Positions 59,518 through 64,000 of a DNA stretch of 64,000 nucleotides are shown here, one piece after another. The DNA is from Stichopus chloronotus. Its lineage: Eukaryota > Echinodermata > Holothuroidea > Aspidochirotida > Stichopodidae. Below the pieces are notes generated by a model. It was not told the origin of the DNA and made no database searches. It saw only the letters and a program-made list of their open reading frames with translations. Made by a program: the position numbers and the translations under genes. The DNA is taken from NCBI GenBank assembly GCA_021234535.1, contig CM037838.1:9502672-9566671 (forward strand). Direction: 5' to 3'. Within the stretch, counting starts at the first letter, position 1. Each line of letters begins with the position of its first letter.

Positions 59518-62440
59518 TACCACATAGTCGATGATAACTTGAAACCAATGACAGAGTCGAGGCTGATATTGTCGGCAAATTTCAAAACTTAATTGAGGTC
59601 AGTAGAAGTCAATTCTTGAAGAGATAATTACCTGGAAACATCATATCTCAAAAGGAAAAAGGTATACCCCTGTAAGTTTATTATTAATTAATTTCGTGAT
59701 GTTTATCCAACTTATCAACAGCTTTAATAATCTAAACAAGTTTGAGAGGTAACGAACTGAAAGTCGGTTAATTTGCGATGTTGCATACTTAAATATTTCT
59801 TTGTTTTCTTTGCATGTTTCCATATTTTCTACACTTTCTGATTCATCTTAGCTTCTATACTTGTTTCATGTTGTGCCTGGTTAGCTTTCCTCTGAAGAAA
59901 TTCGTTCTGGCATCTGAAATCCATTAGTTGCCATACATTCTTCACTGACTTGTGCCCGTTACATTAGTTGTATTCCGTCATCAAGAAAAAAAAAAATGTA
60001 GGAAATTCTTGTATGCCAAGTTCCGTCTCTTTTTGGCAAAGGATGTCGTTATTAAAAAGATGGGGTTATTTTGTGCAAAGAATCTTTCTATTTGGCAGAT
60101 ACTGTTTGGAAGCTCACTCTACCAACAAATTGGTCAATCAGGGAGGCGACATGCAAAGACAAGCTAATTATGTGGTAGACCCATTAAAAATGATCGCACA
60201 TGAATGGTCTAATTAACGATATATTTTTGACAACAACATGAAATCACACCGTTAAATCGATTCGGCATCTGCTTCACAATATATGACATTTTCCTTAAGT
60301 CGTCGTACACTGCATCTAATTGTCTTGACCAAGGAACGCCAAAAATGAAACTTACGGTTATATCGAAATGTCACGCACGAAACTAAAGAGTGATATAACC
60401 TTCCCGTTCAGTGAAAAAAGACGTGACAACAGGACAAAAAAAATTAATAAATTTGTAAAACAATATCCCAGAGGTGAGTGGGTTATGATCTGCAAAATAC
60501 CGGATAATCAAAGAAAGACAAGAAGGACATAGCTCAATCGGTAAAGCGTCCACACACGCAGAAAGTGGAAGATTAAGTTTCACCATATAAGATTTTACAG
60601 GTAAATCCCTATCAATATCTCACGTGACGTTATTTCTTCTTGATAACTCTCTGTAAACGCCACAAATTTAGGGTTACACTTTGGAAGTAGAAATGAAAGG
60701 TGAATAACATAAGATGAAAACAAACTAACTTTAAACGTAAACAATGTAGTAAAATAGCGTTTACTTTGTTTCTGTAGTCCATTTGTAACGAATATTCAAT
60801 ATCTGAGTTATAATTTCTGAAGGGATAGACCCCTGGGGTCTTCATGGATAACTTATCACATGGAAAAAGGCCGTTTGGTCTGTAATCTGTAGAAAAAAGG
60901 TGGCTGGTGATCAAATGATAAGTCACGTAGCTCAAGGAGTTGGGAGGGGGGGGGGGGAGGGTTGAGAGGTAAACTCAGCTTTTAAGTCAGAAGACGAGGA
61001 ACAAGAAGAACAATAAAATTGTCTGGTGGAAAAGAAAAGCAACACTTGTTGAAATTTTGAATTCTGAAAGCCTACAGTCCGGGATTTTTCTGATCTTTTT
61101 GATCAAAGGAGAATGAAACCCTGGGAAAATCTTTACAAAATATGAAGCAGAAGTGTTTGACAAAACACTTGTCAAAGTTCCATTAAAAAATATTCTTCAC
61201 TTCCCAAGTTATGCACTTTTGGAATCTAGAGAAGGGTGTTGCCATTTTTGTCTCAGTTGAATGTGAACAGACTTGAGTAAGTCAAAGTATGATGTCACAT
61301 AACCCCTGATGGCAGGAGTTTAATGTATTTCTTTGTTTTCGTTTCTCATAATTTCCATGAATATTTGTCACTACTTTGCACTTTGTATTCGTTTTGAGCT
61401 TGTGGGCAGACACATCAACCCATAACATAGTATTTCAGACTTCATATATAAGCGTATATACGCATTTGTGACAACAGTCCGTCAATACATGTTTGTAAGT
61501 ACATATCGAACGAGGTAAACGATTAACATGTCACGAAATGGGACGGATAAGAGTGAAGTGGTGGGGGGGGGGAGGGTAATAGAACGGGGAGTGGGAGATG
61601 ATGTAGTTAAAAACCTACTATACGGCAACCTGCTGTGGGAGGGGCCGATCCAGAATTTTTCGTTTGAGGGTTGCAATAGATTTACGCATTGACCCACTGC
61701 ATTCTGTTACCATTAGCAGGACCTGTTCTTGTTTCACTACACAATCTCTTTAAGTAGTAACGTTGAAGTAGCCCGACGCTATGGTGACATATATGCAGCT
61801 GTTGCTCCAATTTATTGTCTTTAGAAATTTAAAAAATAGAATGATCGCAAACCAACTTTGGCAGCCCTCCCATTTGCTCACTTACTTCCTCAACATTTGT
61901 TCGAAGTTTCTTTTGCAGTTGATTATTTTCTGCCAAGTCCACTTAACAATCTTGTGACGTAAGTGGAGCGTTATCCTAATTTGTCTAACACACTTAACTT
62001 CAGGAAGTACGCCGCTCGTGGGTGCAAAGCCTTTTGCGCAAGAAAATCAATGTCATACCAAAAGAGGAAAAGAGAATATTAGACAAGCTCCTTAGCGAAA
62101 AGTAGAATGCCATTGAGTGGTAACATGTTACAAGCAAACACACCCAGAGCGCCATGATCAATGTTGTGTCGTGACGTTCGATGTATTGTTTCCATGACAA
62201 CCGAGTGTCGAGTGTCGCATGTTCAAGTCGTGCATTACGGCTTCTCATGTAACATTTCGGACTCCTTATGGTTCTAGATCATTCCCTTCAGTGCAATGAA
62301 GAGGACGCATTGCGCTAAATTTTCGACTAGTTCTTTTTTTACCTTTTCAAGGTCAATAATTTAGGTAAATCACGTGATCATCAGCATTGCCGGTAAAATC
62401 GAAGAGAAAAGGCGGGAACATGAGAACCATGAGGTATAGA
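59518..62440. other. Intergenic DNA
   Basis: No gene was recognised. A possible tRNA-derived remnant lies at 60524-60598, and G runs occur at about 60948-60958 and 61562-61572. Confidence 0.35.
60524..60598 (+). pseudogene. Possible tRNA-derived remnant
   Basis: GGACATAGCTCAATCGGTAA fits a tRNA acceptor start and D-arm (A-box TAGCTCAATCGG followed by AAAGC). The next part, CGCAGAAAGTGGAAG, resembles anticodon-arm and variable-loop text. The T-arm (AGATTAAGTTTC) departs from the GGTTCGANNCC box, and no full cloverleaf closes. It may be a dead tRNA or the head of a SINE. Confidence 0.3.
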
Positions 62441-62945
62441 CTTTCAGGAGAAATTAACTGGAGTGCACTATCACCTTTAGATGAACATTTAAGACACAAA
62501 CCGCAGAAAAGAAAAAAACAAAATATGCCAAAAGCAGATTAGTTAATGAAAGGCGGTCTCATGACTTGTATTTTGCTTCTCACGTGTGAACAGGTTTCTA
62601 ACTTCCCAATTCCTGGTGTAAATGTACTCGTCTGGAATGATTGCAGGAGAGTCGTGTCATTGCAGTAAGAAACTTAACAATTCAAAACGTTCTTTCCATA
62701 TTTTGTTATGACAAAACGAAGGAAAGTTGACATGTGTTTCTGTCGGTGACTATGCATGACATAGGCATATATGTTCAATTTTGTACTAGGAGATGCATGC
62801 TAAAAAGGAACGTGACCACCATAAAGAACTGTCAGGAAAATCAACTGCAATGCGCTGTCTTCTTTAGATATACATTTCAGTTCACAAACAGAAAAGAAGA
62901 GAAATGTGCCAAAGGCATTTTAGTTGATGAAAGTTCGTTTCAATT
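62441..62945. repeat. Local duplication: 62441-62575 and 62806-62945
   Basis: Two segments offset by about 366 bp share the same order of words (CTTTCAGGAGAAATTAACTG/CTGTCAGGAAAATCAACTG, CTTTAGAT..ACATTT, CAGAAAAGAA, ATGTGCCAAA-like, TTAGTTGATGAAAG-like). They have diverged by perhaps a quarter of positions. No coding sense was recognised. Confidence 0.55.
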
Positions 62946-64000
62946 TTGTACTTTCGTCCAGTGTTCCATCTCAAATGTGCATAGGGTTTTTGGCACCTTT
63001 CTGTGTGTTAACCTGATTACAGGACATCTTATAAACAGTAAGATATAAACAATATGCCTACAAAAATGAAGAATTGAAAACATGAAAAGGAAGCTTGAGT
63101 TGACATGATGTCTGTAGTATATGTCACATAGATAGTAGTCTTTTATGTTTAGGAACATGAAGCACGTATCCATGTAGATTATATTCAACAAACCGCAGCA
63201 AATTCTGCTGGGCGGTATCAGAACACCACTGACATTTTTTCGTCTCATCGCCTTTGATTTTTCTCTGAACTAGTATGTGCTCATGCTTATCTGCTATGAC
63301 TAACGGAAATTCTCACCTTTACTCAACTTCTGTCTCTTTGCAACAAAATAGTGCAAATAATGAACCTGTTACATGTACAGCTGTCACACACTATGCGCAC
63401 AATAACTAGTAAATAACACTGCTTCGTGCCAGGTAACAGGCGGTGTCTGTGGACGGTCATGACAATGCACGCTAGGTTGATTGTTGCAAGTGCACCCTAT
63501 ATCGATAGGCTAGGTCAAGTCATCGTTTGAAATTATGAGCCTGTAATATTATTAGGTGGTCATACTTGTGATTAGCGATTACCCATATCACTGTCAACTC
63601 TGTCAAGAGAAAAATCTTCCATTGTACCACTATGACACTCTCCAGTCTTGCTAATGAAACGCTTTCTCTCTATGAAGAGCTCACGAAAGAGGATATGACC
63701 TTCGAACTTGTCATTCACAATCAGAAATTTGATGATTCAAAATATCAAAATGTCAAAAGTTCGATAAGTGGCCTACGTCTTGACCCGAGGTGCTTTTGTC
63801 AACTGTACGGCTGACGGCCTTTGCGTTAAAACTCACAGACATGGATTCTTGGTTTTTTTTTTTTAATTTAGCCACTCAAAATTGACCTGGTTTCTAACAC
63901 TGAACCAAAGGTCAGTAATTAAAATTCTTGTAGGTGATAAATAAACACTCCTGATTTTCAAACAGAGTGATCAATGTTGACATTTCATGAGATATATTCA
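62946..64000. other. Non-coding DNA at right edge
   Basis: Only short open frames are present (the longest ATG frame near the edge is 60 codons at 63632-63814) with no motif or splice support. Confidence 0.35.

Overview
The window is animal (metazoan) nuclear DNA. It is AT-rich, sparsely coding, and full of microsatellites, homopolymers and non-autonomous transposons. Its recognisable genes are intron-containing or typical metazoan families: flavin-containing monooxygenase (FMO), a class A G-protein-coupled receptor (GPCR), and possibly a CUB domain. The tandem FMO array, the transposon load and the CR1/jockey-like LINE suggest a marine invertebrate. An echinoderm or a related deuterostome is my best guess, but this rests on general familiarity and not on a search.

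Layout. (1) At 1-12.2 kb there is a possible CUB-domain exon (186-351) that would belong to a gene running off the left edge. The rest is repeat-rich intergenic DNA, including a large divergent inverted repeat (about 8.99-11.41 kb). (2) At 12.3-31.7 kb there are three tandem, same-strand (minus) FMO genes, each with two coding exons. They encode about 532, 534 and 528 residues and have intact motifs. Each has a conserved splice acceptor a few bases before the ATG, and related upstream blocks lie near 16.6-17.5, 21.4-24.0 and 31.2-31.6 kb. The duplicated unit therefore includes promoter DNA. (3) At 31.7-50.3 kb I see no convincing host gene. This stretch holds a 258-bp terminal-inverted-repeat element, a tandem repeat carrying nuclear-receptor-like and CRE-like sites, a degenerate LINE (about 41.56-43.0 kb) and several dispersed repeats. 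(4) At 50.67-51.73 kb there is a complete single-coding-exon class A GPCR on the plus strand, of unknown ligand. (5) At 51.7-64 kb there is intergenic DNA with a near-perfect 180-bp foldback element, an 798-bp hAT-like element with an 8-bp target duplication, a long AAAT microsatellite and a local tandem duplication.

The genes do not form a pathway. The three FMOs look like a local gene family undergoing duplication and sequence exchange, plausibly for N- or S-oxygenation of dietary or defensive compounds. The receptor is unrelated. I found no CRISPR array, no operon and no rRNA, and nothing I would call a new system. The most interesting items are the mosaic FMO family with its conserved upstream block, the atypical receptor, and four structurally well-defined mobile or foldback elements.
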